Assembly (NCBI GenBank): GCA_029204225.1
Contig: CM055098.1
Coordinates: 49,166,277-49,230,276 of the forward strand
Length of the DNA: 64,000 nt
DNA from: Diphasiastrum complanatum
Lineage: Eukaryota; Streptophyta; Lycopodiopsida; Lycopodiales; Lycopodiaceae
Direction of reading: 5' to 3'
The notes below the pieces were generated by a model. It saw only the letters and a program-made list of their open reading frames with translations. It ran no database searches and was not told the DNA's origin. Below, piece after piece: positions 12,776 through 24,704 of the stretch. The first letter of the stretch is position 1, and the number at the start of each line of letters is the position of its first letter. The position numbers and the translations under genes are program-made.

Positions 12776-12808
12776 GTTTCATAATTTTGTTACAGTTTTA
12801 TAATAATT

Positions 12809-13457
12809 TTGTTGATTTTACTTTCAATAGCTTTTTGGCACTATTTATTACAGTTTCATAATATTGCTAATTATACTTTCAATAGCATTGCAAATCCTAA
12901 CGTAAAGTGTACCTATGTTATTTTTTCAGGGTCACTCATGGACTACTCAAGAAAATATGTAACTCCAGTTGTTTTATTTTTTTGGAAAGAGGCCGTTGCA
13001 TTTGGAAATGTCTTAGTTGTTGAATCAAACAAAACATGTTTTTTCAGAGAAGTTGGTATGAATAAAAGTGCGGTCCTAATTTCAAAGGTGTTTAAAATGG
13101 ATTGTCCCTTGCCATACCCTCACGATGAATTTGATCACCTAGGAAAAGTTCACAACTATATTTCCATCGATCCCATTGCAAAAAAAATCTTGTGGAATAA
13201 TGCAGATATTGTTGACATGAATGAACTCGTTCTTGTCAACTGTCCATTATACAGCATTGATGACGTTGTTGATTGTATGGATTTTCAACGGGTAGTAGTT
13301 TGCTGCTAAATTCAAAGGCTACTATCCTAGTGAAAAAAATGTGCTTGTTATCGTGAAGTTGACTTCAATTACAACAAAAGGAAATATTGTGAATGCCATG
13401 GCAGATGATGGCGACCCTTTCTACAAACAAAATCAAACAATGATTTGGTGTTTGTAA
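12809..13457 (+). CDS. Unrecognised ORF, about 210 residues across one shift
   Basis: An open frame at 12809-13309 encodes 166 residues. The stop at its end can be bypassed by a one-base shift into AKFKGYYPSEKNVLVIVKLT..., open to 13457. The first 40 or so residues are hydrophobic and may be non-coding. The convincing part starts at about 12950 (MDYSRKYVTPVVLFFWKEAV). Recognisable words include LVVESNKTCFFREVGM, HNYISIDPIAKKILW and TTKGNIVNAMADDGDPFY. It is not assignable to copia, gypsy, LINE or transposase proteins. It could be the N-terminal half of one gene with the YNSD-repeat ORF that follows. A movement-protein-like or other endogenous viral origin was considered but no diagnostic motif was seen. 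Function is unknown. Confidence 0.4.
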
Positions 13458-13572
13458 AAACTGTCTTTGCATTCTAAAAAGAGAAAATCATTTACTGAAC
13501 CATTAAGTGAGTGCTTTACATATTATTCTAATGGTTTCGTTGGCCTAGTGGTTAAAAAAGGGATAGCATCCA

Positions 13573-14199
13573 AAAAACGTCGACAAGATCAGTATATAAT
13601 TCAGATTATGTAAGTGGTGTAGAAGATGTCGAAAATAGATCCGTCGACTGCAATCCAACAAGATCATTGACAAGTAACTATAACTCGGATATCTTGACAG
13701 AAATCGGAGATTTTTTCACAGTCGTAATATATCAAGATCAGTGTATAACTCAGATATCTTAACGGATGTCGAGGATGTGGTTACTTGTAATATATCTGCA
13801 TCGACATACAACTCGGATATTCTTACAAGTGTGGAGGATGTTGGAGAGACTGTTGATAACAACAAAAATAAAAGACGTCATTTTCAAATCGGCATTCAAA
13901 CAAAATGTACACCGAATTCGTCAATTTTGACAAGTGCAAATGCATCCACCAGCCGTAATTCAGATTTTTCGAAATTCGATTTTGATGAACATGATCACAC
14001 AAGCAACATATTACATGATGCTAATATGACAAACGATCCTACAAGATCAAGATGGTCACAAGCAGATGAAGTTTTTGAAGATCTACAAAGAGAGCCAAGT
14101 ATGTCCAACATCCTTTGGAACTCCTCAGAGTTTCAAAAGAAAGCATGTGCTTGCTTATGTTGCACCAAAAAAAGTAGAATATCTTTCGAGAGTATCTAG
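13573..14199 (+). pseudogene. Unrecognised ORF with four YNSD-type repeats
   Basis: The first half carries four related segments: RSVYNSDYVSGVEDVEN, TSNYNSDILTEIGD, RSVYNSDILTDVEDV and STYNSDILTSVEDV, spaced 60-100 bp apart. At least two frame changes occur before 13741; from there to 14199 the frame is open (152 residues). The second half is acidic and Ser/Asn-rich, with RSRWSQADEVFEDLQREPSMSN followed by a cysteine cluster (KKACACLCCTKK). The cluster could bind metal or be palmitoylated, which is a guess. It lies about 115 bp downstream of the other unknown ORF on the same strand. No known plant family comes to mind. Confidence 0.35.
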
Positions 14200-14825
14200 T
14201 TTGATATCAATGAATTTCGAAATTTCATTCATCCACTGATTTTTACCCTTACAAAATGGTAAGAAGTTTCATTTCTACATTTTATGAGAATTAGCCAAAT
14301 GTTTTTTCAAAGAAGAAAATGTTTCAACGAAACCAAGCTCTTATGGAACTCATGTTAAAGCATTTGTGGTGGTTTTAAAAAAATCTGTAGGTGATCCCAC
14401 GTTCAGTATGGACGATGATATTCAGTCCATTAGTTTAATTTGAGGGATCTATTTTCACGACGAGATCGATTTCGATCACGTAAAGTTTATGACACGAACT
14501 CGTGATGGGATTGAGCATCATGTTGTTCTTTCATGTCATTCCATCAATTTCATGTTAAGAAAGTTTTTCAAGAGTTGAGAGTCTCAATTGATCAAATGAT
14601 CATACCTTATGTCATTCTATCATTGCTTCTTGAGAGTTTGATTTGAGGTGTGAGAAATGTGGGAAGGGTAGAGACTCCATTCTATTTCACCTATTGTAAA
14701 TTGGGATCTCTTTTAGAACTCATTCAATGGAAGACTTTTATCATTGTGAGCTTTGGAGCTTTCTTGAAGTGCCCTAGTTGAGAGCAAGAGATTCTTAATC
14801 TAGTTAACGTGATTATGAAGTGAAT
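14200..14825. other. No gene; probable distal part of a copia Gag remnant
   Basis: There is no open frame. The minus strand from about 14825 to 14560 continues the copia Gag remnant to the right with many stops. The 14220-14550 part shows nothing recognisable. Confidence 0.35.
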
Positions 14826-15190
14826 CACCATTCGACATCTTGAGTGTAAAGAATTTTCTTTTGAGATGCAACTTGGAAGTCACGTCCCTCACATCATATA
14901 GTGAGCTCAGGATGTCCCATACTTCTTTTGAAGTTTGAACTTCAGATTTGTGGCCAATCTAAGTGTTTGATATATTGAAAATAATAAGTGTGAAAGATTT
15001 ACCATTCTTCGATTTTCATTTTGAGTCGGATGTGTCGTCTTCAAGCTTCACTTCGATACCTGTGATCAAATCTTACAACTTGTTGGTGATTAGCAAGGTC
15101 TTCATCTTAAATTTTCACAAATAGTAAGTGGATCCATTCAGCTTGTCTGCGATGAGACCAGCTTTACTCTGAGAATCCATCTGAAACTTG
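14826..15190 (-). pseudogene. Ty1/copia Gag remnant (capsid region)
   Basis: The stretch is homologous at the DNA level to 50,210-50,590 in this window: both contain CATCTTGAGTGT, TCACATCATATAGTGAGC, AGGATGTCCCA, GCAAGGTCTTCATCTTAAA and GATCCATTCAGCTTGTCT in the same order. The minus-strand protein is a copia capsid domain starting near 15180 (VDKLNGS, then TSKEVWDILGSLYDVRDV-type sequence). This copy has more stops than the one at 50 kb. It is a dead remnant of the same older copia lineage. Confidence 0.75.
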
Positions 15191-16598
<1,408 letters not shown>

Positions 16599-17198
16599 AT
16601 CACAGATAGACAAGTCTGAGTCATTGGATGCTGAATGTGAGGATGGAGAGCCGTTCACTAGTAAGTGAGATGAGCTGAATCAATCACACAGGTTAGACAC
16701 ATAGATAGAAGTATTTTCTAGTAAGCACTCTCTTCATCTATTCCATCCATAAGAGAGAGAATTTTTCTTGCGATAACGCGTTGTGTGCAATATGCCAAAC
16801 ATCGCTCTAGGAATCACTGTGATTAAAATAAATTTTTTTCTTATCTCTTGTCTATGACACACAATCCTTGAATGCATTATGTCTATCAAATGTTTTTCTA
16901 AGATCAGTTGTTATTTGTTCTATTTTTGTTATTCCGCATAAAGGCTCATCATAACTAAATTAGCAGTAGATTTGAAATTGAACTCTGCACCTTAGAAGAG
17001 GAAAGATCTTAATTAGCAGCAGTAGCTACAATTAAGAGTTCTACTGTATCTAGGTACATTAGGAATATGTTAAAGTAGGACATTCCAAATGGCGGTCACA
17101 ACAAGCATATTGCTCACTGATCAACCATAGATATCATATGAGAACATGTTTCTCTCATTTCAAAGTCTCTACTCGAGCTAAAAAACAGATTTCACCAG

Positions 17199-17210
17199 TG
17201 GTATCAGAGC
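17199..17210 (+). promoter_or_regulatory. Primer-binding site of a plus-strand copia remnant
   Basis: Exact TGGTATCAGAGC, the initiator tRNA-Met site of plant copia elements, about 150 bp upstream of Gag. The LTR should end near 17197 (...TTTCACCA). Its left edge within 16600-17197 could not be fixed and no partner LTR was seen. Confidence 0.85.
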
Positions 17211-17342
17211 AACTTAATCAGAGCCCATAAGGTTTCTGAGACCAGATAAATAACAGCTGAGGAACCTGAAACATTGTAAGACTATAATGACATCCATAAG
17301 TAGCATTTAGTCAAAAATCTACACAATTCTTCAATCAGATGA

Positions 17343-18510
17343 GTCAAATTACTTAGCCTGAAAAGTGAAGACATCACTTGTCTTGAGAGGAGAAGCACTT
17401 TGGCCTTGGGTGGATGGAACCGAAGAGATGCTAGCCAATGCTGGAAAAGAACTTCATGATTGGAAGGAGACGAATGATAAAGCAGTAGCTGTCATATCCT
17501 CCTCCATTGAAGACAACATTACATTGGATCTTGCATCAATATCAAATGCACAAGAGCTATGGGACGCTTTGAAATCAAGATTCGAAACCAAGTCATGAAG
17601 GCAGATCATGCACTTGGAATACCAACTCACCTATCCATGCTGGAACGGCAAAGACCTCGTGACGTTCATCAGAAACATGAAGAACCTATTTCTCTCTTTA
17701 GACAATGTCGGAGTAGAACACACGGTCTCTTCGGAGAAGCAACTGACGTACTTGTTGCGCGCCCTTCCAAGATCCTTCCAAACCACACGGACTCTACTAG
17801 CGAAGGATCCTACGATGACTCTTGAGAGAGCAATAAGCGAGATCAAGGAAGAAATGGAAGCATGACGAGAGCACTATGATGACAGACAAGAATCTGATCA
17901 AGCTCTATATGGCAGTAAGGATCAATGCAGAAAGAAATCTCATACTAATAGGGAGTCATTCCAAAGATCAGATCGCAACCAACAGAGATAAGCCGACAAA
18001 GAAGGAAGATCGAAGGCACCTACTCAAAATAGACTGCAAGGTGGTGAAAAAAATTATGCGCTAGATGTAGACGTGACGAACATTCCATCGACACATGTTG
18101 GTTAAATCCAAACATCCAATGTGTGCATTGTCACAAAAAGGGTCATGCAACAGTAGACTGCTATCAAAACCCAAGAAACAAGAAGACACTAAGCAAGAAG
18201 GAGCCCTCCAAAAACTCGTCTTATGTAGAGGAGCCAAAATCCTCAAGGACAGTTGAGGAGAAAACAAACATTAATTCATCCGCCTACTTATGCACAGATG
18301 TGTGTGCTACATTGCAAACCGACATTCAAGAAGTTGTTTTTGATTCAGGTGCCACATCAACAAGACACAATTTTATCCTAATACATCATATTGGGAGATG
18401 GATTGCAACATCAAGTGAATGGAACTGGCGCATTATGGCTGTACACCAACGACAAAGACAAAAGATTTGATGATGTCCTGTACGTACTTACCTTACAAAA
18501 GGATCTTCTA
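17343..18510 (+). pseudogene. Ty1/copia Gag and protease start, truncated
   Basis: The Gag capsid domain starts around 17365 (LRGEALWPWVDGTEEM, AQELWDALKSRFE). A one-base shift near 17597 leads into KDLVTFIRNMKNLFLSL, LTYLLRALPRSFQTTRTLL and AISEIKEEMEA. The zinc knuckle at about 18118 is intact: CVHCHKKGHATVDC. The protease active site DSGAT is at about 18345. The frame dissolves in VLYVLTLQKDLLSV near 18505, where the sequence switches abruptly to an unrelated repeat. Integrase and RT are missing. The element that starts at 18681 lies just downstream, in the same orientation but from a different family. Confidence 0.82.
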
Positions 18511-18680
18511 TCTGTGCCTTGCTCGATATATTGATTATATAAAACCACTCGTATGCACGTCAAAAAGTAGTCATCAGGCCACAAACCTCTTTCACTCCAA
18601 GAAGACACAAAACACCGATCCATGCCTTTCCAAGAACCAAACGTCAAAGTTGAGGCATTGCAATGGAACTTTCAACACTA
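18511..18680. repeat. Repeat shared with 15.72 kb, at the end of a copia remnant
   Basis: About 95 bp at 18514-18612 match 15723-15815 closely. In this copy the repeat follows copia protease sequence without a gap, so it marks a deletion or insertion breakpoint. The last 70 bp run up to the LTR at 18681. Confidence 0.7.
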
Positions 18681-19252
18681 TGTTGGAATTCGATGCTCAG
18701 CCTCAAATCCATTTAATAATTAGCATCCCGAAATACCAGAAACAGAAGGCTCAAATTTTTGAGTAGAGAATCAAAAAATTTAGGACCAAATTTTCTAGAA
18801 TTCTTCGATATAGGATCGACTCAAAAAATTCTATATTTTTTTGAGTCAATATTTTTTGAGTCAGTGTATATTTTTTTATACTTGTTAATTTCAATACTAT
18901 CGGTATAAAATCCGACCCAACGATTTTGTGGTGACTGCAACAAACGGTAGTTGTAGATATTTTGTAGGATATCAATCCTAGATTAATCTTCATTAGAAAA
19001 CTTCTTTTGATTATTTGAGTTTTTGTAGCCAACGTTATCATACTCAACGACTATAAGCTGAAGTTATCACTTCAAATAATTGTATCATTGTTGATATTAA
19101 TCAGAGTGCAAATTTCAGTTCCACTATTGTATTGTTTCATTGTGCATTTGTCTGGATCATTCAATTTGAATATTCTGCTGTTGTTTGTGCGGCTTCCGAT
19201 CCTACACCAAGCTTGCTCATCAACTTTTGCACATTTCCACTGATTTTCGACA
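18681..19252 (+). repeat. 5' LTR, 572 bp
   Basis: Begins TGTTGGAATTCGATGCTCAG and ends ...TTTTCGACA, so it has TG...CA ends, and abuts the primer-binding site. Its first part aligns with 23049-23415. Compared with the 3' copy it lacks about 60 bp after AATCCGACCCAA. It should carry the promoter and polyadenylation signals of the element, but no clear TATA box was fixed. Confidence 0.93.
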
Positions 19253-19264
19253 TGGTATCAGAGC
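19253..19264 (+). promoter_or_regulatory. Primer-binding site (initiator tRNA-Met)
   Basis: Exact TGGTATCAGAGC directly after the 5' LTR's terminal CA, followed by AGGCAATTC. Confidence 0.95.
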
Positions 19265-19395
19265 AGGCAATTCAGTAATCTACATTTCTACTACGGATTA
19301 TCAAATCTTATTTCTATCAAGACGTTGTTCTAGCAAGCGTGCAACCAACAATATTTCGAAATTGTTGTTTCTACCAACAATCTCACTCAACCAGA

Positions 19396-20330
19396 ATGGA
19401 TTCATCTACTAGTTTCTCTCGAATCAATAGACTCGATGGGAGCAACTACCGTCTCTGGAAGTTCAAAATTAAGGTCTTATTACTAGCCAAGGAATTGTGG
19501 GACATCGTTGATGGGACAAAAGTTCAATGTGAAGGTGATGCAGCCACTATCACCAAATAGAGACTAAAAGATGGAAAGTCTTTTGCCATGATCACTTCGG
19601 ATCCTCAAGCTCTATATTTCAGAAGTTCAGATCCAAAGAAGAGCAATATACAGTCACTATTGAATTTTGACTCAGGATCGAATTTTGGCTCTGGGACAAA
19701 TTCTGGCTTAGGGTCAAATTCAAACACTTCATCTTTCCGACCAAAGCAAAAATTATTCTGCATATACTGCAAGAGAACTAGACATGAGATCAAGGACTGC
19801 AAAATCTTGAAACTCAACAATGAGAAGAAGAATCAGTTCCAACAACAAGCGAATTCTGCCTCAGCCAATTTTTCGACACAACAGCAAGAAGAAGATGAAG
19901 CAGCCTTTATGACCAAGGTCGGAGAACAGTAGAATATTGATTCTTGGTATCTCGATTCTGGAGCAACTCAACACATGATTCAACATCAAGACTGGTTCAA
20001 AGATTATAAATCTTTCACCCACTCTCGAGTTGTGTGACTTGGAGACAACTCATCACATTCGATTCAAGGTGAAGGAACAATCAGAATCGAACTTCGGAAA
20101 GGTGACGTCAAGTTGTTGTCAACATTCTCCATGTTCCAAATCTGACTAAAAATCTTCTCTTAGTTAGCGGAATCACTGATTCAGGTCGAGGGGTCAAATT
20201 TGATACAAATGGCTGCACCATCATTGACAAAACCCGACAAGTTTTAGCTTTCGAGAGAAGAAGTGACAACCTCTACAAACTCAGCCACTATTATTCTTCC
20301 AACAGTCAAGCTCTTCACACATCAACTTCC
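19396..20330 (+). pseudogene. Copia Gag-protease, capsid mostly deleted
   Basis: The start codon at 19396 opens MDSSTSFSRINRLDGSNYRL, the normal N-terminus of this Gag group, with WKFKIKVLLLAKELWDIVDG after it. Shortly after a stop at 19558 the capsid domain is missing and the frame resumes in a Ser/Gly-rich linker (SGSNFGSGTNSGLGSNSN). The zinc knuckle CIYCKRTRHEIKDC is complete at about 19759. A stop at 19930 separates Gag from protease. Protease shows WYLDSGATQHM at 19945-19977 and later VPNLTKNLLLVSGI-type sequence. Intact zinc and active-site residues beside a missing capsid suggest internal deletion first and point decay later. Confidence 0.85.
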
Positions 20331-20342
20331 AAATCATCTGAT

Positions 20343-22771
20343 ATGCTTTGGCATTTCAGATTAGGCCATTTAAACTTCAATAGTATTCAGCAAATGTCAA
20401 CTCAAAAACTAGTACAAGATCTGTCTTCTATCAACAAGCCAACTTCTCCATGTGAAATCTGTATAATCAGCAAGCATGCTAGAAGTCCTTTCATTTCTGA
20501 CTTAGTTCATACTTCCAAAGGCCTGCTAGATCTTGTACATAGCGACATTTGTGGTTCGATGCAGATTGCTTCCAAGGGGGGAGCTCTATACCTCCTAACC
20601 TTCATCGATGACTTCTCTCGAAGACTGCAACCTATTTTTTCAAGAACAAATCAAAGGCATTTAAGTTCTTCACATAGTTCAAGACATCTACACAAAATCA
20701 GACCCAGAGGAAGATCAAAGTCCTACGCATAGATGGAGGGGGAGAATTTATCTCCATCGAATTTAAGGAGTTTTGCAAGACCAATGGAATACATCAATAT
20801 TTCACAACGAGCTATTCACCTCAGTCCAATAGTATAACTGAATGGAAGAATTGGACACTCATCAAAAGTGCCAAGAGCATGTTGGCCCATGCCTCTCCCC
20901 GAAGAAATTTGGGCAGAAGCTATTCCAACAGCCGCCTATCTACAAAATTGTTCCATCACCAAAGCCCTGAATGGCAAGACACCTTATGAGGTGTGGATAG
21001 AATTGAAACTATCACTCAAGAATATTAGAGTGTTTGGTTGCATTGCTTATGTTCAGATCCTTGAAGATCTCAAGAAGAAGCTGGATGACAAAAGCACAAA
21101 GTCGATTTTCGTTGGCTACTCCCCAGATCACAAGGCATACAAGCTCTATAATCTGGAAACAGGAAAACCATTCACGAGTAGAGATATCATTTTTGTGGAA
21201 GATCGATTTATCAACCACAAGGAAAAAGCTCGAGAAATTTCCGATATAGGTATCGAAGAAATGTCCGATCCACGTATCCATAAAGACTCCAGGATCGAAA
21301 ATCAAAAAATCGATACAAACTCGAAAAATGAGCCTGAACAACAGGGGGTCAAAATTCAGCCAAGGAGATCAAATCGACCAAAAGAGCCTCCATCTAGATC
21401 TATGGACGATGTATCCTGCTACTTCGTGCAAGATCCAAATACAGTTTTGGAGGCGATGTCTACATGTACTGTTGATCAATGGAAAGCAACGATGGACACT
21501 GAAATTGATTCTCTGACAGAGAATTAAACGTGGACAGTCACTGAGTTGCCAAAGGAAAAAAATCTGATTCCATGTATTATGGATATTCAAGGCAAAATAT
21601 GATGTTGAAGGAAGGTTGAATCGTTACAAATCTAGGCTTGTCGCCAAGGCTATTCCCAGAATCTAGATTTGGATTATTTCGAGACCTTCAGCCCAGTCGT
21701 CAAACATGCTTCGATTCGACTATTACTTTCCTTTGTAGTTGCAGGAGATCTCGAAGTCCATCAAATGGATGTTCGGACCGCTTTCCTCAACGAGACCATT
21801 GAAGAGAAAATCTTTATGTCACAGCCAGAAGGATACGAACTAAGGGGTAAGCAACACCTTGTGTATGCAAAATCCACAAGACACTCTATGGGCTGAAATA
21901 GTCACCCAGAGCTTGGTCCTAGAAAATAAATGCATTCCTTATTGAGAATGATTTTATTTCAAACTCAGCAGACTCGAATGTCTACTTCAAGTTTGTATCA
22001 AATTTCTTCATCATCATCACTCTCTGTGGATGATACACTATTATTCAGTAACAATCTAAATCTGATGAAGAAAACGAAATGCATCCTGGCCAAGGAGTAC
22101 AAAATGATTGATATGGGTACAGCCCACTATTGTTTTGAAATCAAAATTTTTCGAATTCGACCCAGGCGTCTGATTATCATCAGCCAACAAAGATATCTCA
22201 CAAACGTGCTAGAAAAGTATGGAATGGCCAACTACAAACCGAGTCTCTTTCCACTCAACCTTGGACTGAAGCTATTAAAGGAATAATCTCCTCAAATTGA
22301 GGTAGAAAAGGAGGAGATGAAGCAATATCCATTTCACGCCATCATCGGCTCACTGATGTATGCAATGATCTGCACTCGACCCGACATTGCATATTCGATC
22401 AGTTCACTCAGCCAGTTGCTATCAAATCCAGGTTTAACCCATTGGGAAACACTCACAAAAGTTATGAAGTTTTTCCAAGCAACCAAACATCTTAGCATCT
22501 GTTATGGAGACAGCCAATCTACCAACATACTTGAAGGATACATAGATGCGGATTGGAAAGAGATATCGATATTTGTATTTTTATAAAATCAAGGCCCAAT
22601 ATCTTGGAACAACCGAAAGCAGACCTCAGTAGCATTATCATCAACTGAATCAAAGTACATTGCTACCACGAATGCTACAAAGGAAACAATTTGGCTAAAG
22701 CATATGCTAGCAAAAATCGATTTTGCACAGTCACATCCAACAAGCATCTTTTGTGACAACCAAAGGTCCAT

Positions 22772-22837
<66 letters not shown>

Positions 22838-22936
22838 GAGATTTCAGTCTCGAAGCAAGCATATCGAAATCAAGTATCACTATTTAAGAGAGAAAGTGCA
22901 AATCAAGGAGATATCATTAGTCTACTGCAGGACATA
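20343..22936 (+). pseudogene. Copia Pol: integrase, RT and RNase H, frame-broken
   Basis: The integrase zinc region is LWHFRLGHLNFNSI...CEICIISKHARSPF (HHCC residues visible). The core has VHSDICGSM, FIDDFSRR, RIDGGGEF at about 20727, and SPQSNSITEWKN, which keeps the acidic residue of DDE. A frame at 20868-21525 covers the integrase end (GKTPYEVW, FVGYSPDHKAYKLYN) and linker. RT starts around 21640 with DYFETFSPVVKHASIRLLLS and HQMDVRTAFLNE. The catalytic box is SVDDTLLFSNN, that is YVDD with Tyr replaced by Ser, at about 22028. GSLMYAMICTRPDIAYSI is the copia RT end. RNase H keeps SWNNRKQTSVALSSTESKYIA, FCDNQRSIAL and SRSKHIEIKYHYLREKV, but a long (CT)n tract sits between the last two. Confidence 0.9.
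22773..22832. repeat. (CT)n microsatellite inside RNase H
   Basis: About 60 bp of CT repeat replace the few codons (typically Ala-Lys-Asn-Pro) between CDNQRSIAL and RFQSRSKHIEIKYH. The run stays in frame and would add about 19 Leu/Ser residues. Confidence 0.97.
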
Positions 22937-23040
22937 ATCAATGGCAGCGATCACTTCATAAAGGCTCTGTCAAAGGAGCACCACCTCAGATTCAACGACA
23001 TGTTGAATCTGAAAATCAAAAGTTTTCAGGATCCACATTA

Positions 23041-23415
23041 AGGGGGAGTGTTGGAATTCGATGCTCAACCTCAAATCCATTCAATAATGGGCATTCTGAA
23101 AAACCAAAAATAGAAGACTCGAATTTCTAAGTAGTCAAAAAATTCAGGATCAAATTTTTTAGAATTCTTTGATATTGGATTGACTCGTAAAATTCTATAT
23201 TTTTTTGAGTCAGTATTTTTCGAGTCAGTGTATATTTTTGATACTTGTAAATTTTGATACTGTCAGTCTAAAATCCCGACCCAAGAGCTTCGCGTTGACA
23301 GTTTGTCCACTTTGTACATGTATTAATTGTAATGAGGCGATTGTAATAACTGCAACAAAAGGTAGTTGTAGATATCTTGTAGAATATCAATCCTAGAATC
23401 TTCATCAGAAAACTT
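23041..23415 (+). repeat. Polypurine tract and truncated 3' LTR
   Basis: AGGGGGAG at 23041-23048 is the polypurine tract, followed at once by TGTTGGAATTCGATGCTCAA, the LTR start. Similarity with the 5' LTR continues to about 23415 (CATCAGAAAACTTC) and then stops, so the last 200 bp of the LTR are missing. Confidence 0.9.
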
Positions 23416-24690
23416 CATCCACTACTGCACCAAGACACCCATTCGCTCCCTTTCCAAAGTCATCGTCACATGAGGGGAGCTACCACCTCCCAAGCCTTGC
23501 CATCCACTAGCTGCAGATGCCTCTCCCCTCCTTGTTCCAGCTCTACTGATACTAATGTGTCTGACATCCCTCCTAACTCTAAAGACGTTTAGCTTGCCAC
23601 AATTGTAACCATTGCCTCCACCATCCTTGCTACATCGTAATCACTTCTTTGTCGTCTCTTTTGCCAAAGCCACACACCTCTTTCTCACCTCCAAGAGACA
23701 TCCAAACCTCCAATCTTTTCCTAAGTAGTGAATAGTTTCTGCTTGATGTTCTAGGAAAGCCTCCAAGTTCCTCATCACAACTCCTCTATGCCTAGCTAGA
23801 CTTCTTCCTTCCCCATTCCCCACCCACTTTTGAAGAGTTCATCAACCCTGGTCAGAAGGGATTCTTCGACCAAATGCTGGATTTTCAAGCTGAGCAGGCA
23901 CAATTGCTCAAAATGTAGAGTTAGGCTTAGCTTTTGATGATGACACATTTTTTGATGTTATACCATCGGGACATAGTCCCAAAGATGCTACAACTCCAGA
24001 GGGCTTTACGCCCAAACATAGTTTTGTGGATGAAGAGTTGAATCTGGAAAACACCATAGTTATCTCGGTACCATCGGGAGCAACCAATGTACCAATGGCA
24101 ACATCAATAGATTCGATAGACATGCAAGAAATTTATCAACACCTTGGCATCCTATTGACCTAGTTGCTACAAGAAAAACAACACTTGAGTGATCTCCTAT
24201 ACAAGTTCATCTCTGAAGGGACTTTCCAAGCACATGAGCTAAAAAGGCCAAAAATGAGCTGGATGTGGTACAACAACATGAGAAGGCTACACAGAATGAA
24301 TTGCAGCAAGCAAAAGACACGAAAGCAAACTATCATATCTATGTGCAACAACTTCAAAACAGTCTACGAGATGTCAATGGTCAAGTGTCACAGACATTAC
24401 AAGCAATGAAGCAAAAAGTGCCATTATTATAGGCAGAACTTGATATGGCAGTTGTAGAGACGGAGCGCCTTAGCAAAACATGATGAACATGATGAGATCC
24501 TTGTAGCTCCATTACCTGATGCAGAATCAATGACACCTCATAACTTGTCACTTCTCGAACAAAAAGTAAACATGTAAAACACTACATTAGCAGGATTCCA
24601 ATCCTAATTTGAAGGCTATAAGAAATTTGCAGCTATGAAATTTCAAAAGGCAAAGGTTGCTCTACGAGCTTATCAATGACAAGCAACAAC
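23416..24690 (+). pseudogene. Decayed ORF with coiled-coil C-terminal half, unrecognised
   Basis: On the plus strand from about 23830 a reading frame with few stops gives FINPGQKGFFDQMLDFQAEQ, an acidic Pro/Thr/Ser stretch (VELGLAFDDDTFFDVIPSG), and then a helical segment rich in Glu, Gln and Leu (LDVVQQHEKATQNELQQAKD, LQNSLRDVNGQVSQTLQAMK) that looks like a coiled coil. Stops and one-base shifts occur at about 23915, 24160, 24430 and 24485. Upstream, 23416-23830 has Pro/Ser-rich frames without a clear start. It could be the tail of a plant retroelement Gag or transposon-associated protein; no family is claimed. It is cut at about 24690 by the RT end of a minus-strand copia element. Confidence 0.4.
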
Positions 24691-24704
24691 AAGTCTCGTT
24701 CCAA

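Larger units (their letters stand above)
18681..23415 (+). mobile_element. Ty1/copia element, nearly full length, degenerate
   Basis: The order is 5' LTR (18681-19252), primer site (19253-19264), Gag, protease, integrase, RT, RNase H, polypurine tract (23041-23048) and 3' LTR (23049-23415, truncated). The integrase-before-RT order is diagnostic of copia. All coding parts have stops or shifts, and Gag has lost most of its capsid domain, so the element cannot move by itself. LTR divergence with several indels argues for an old insertion. Target-site duplication cannot be tested because the 3' LTR end is gone. Confidence 0.93.

Noticed and set aside
13531-13610. tRNA-like start TGGCCTAGTGGTTA
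   Set aside because: It resembles an A box, but no B box (GGTTCGANNCC) or acceptor-stem pairing follows in the next 80 bases, and it lies within coding-like sequence.
24160-24409. 81-codon plus-strand ORF
   Set aside because: It is the shifted frame of the coiled-coil ORF. The alternative frame gives the coherent Glu/Gln-rich helix.
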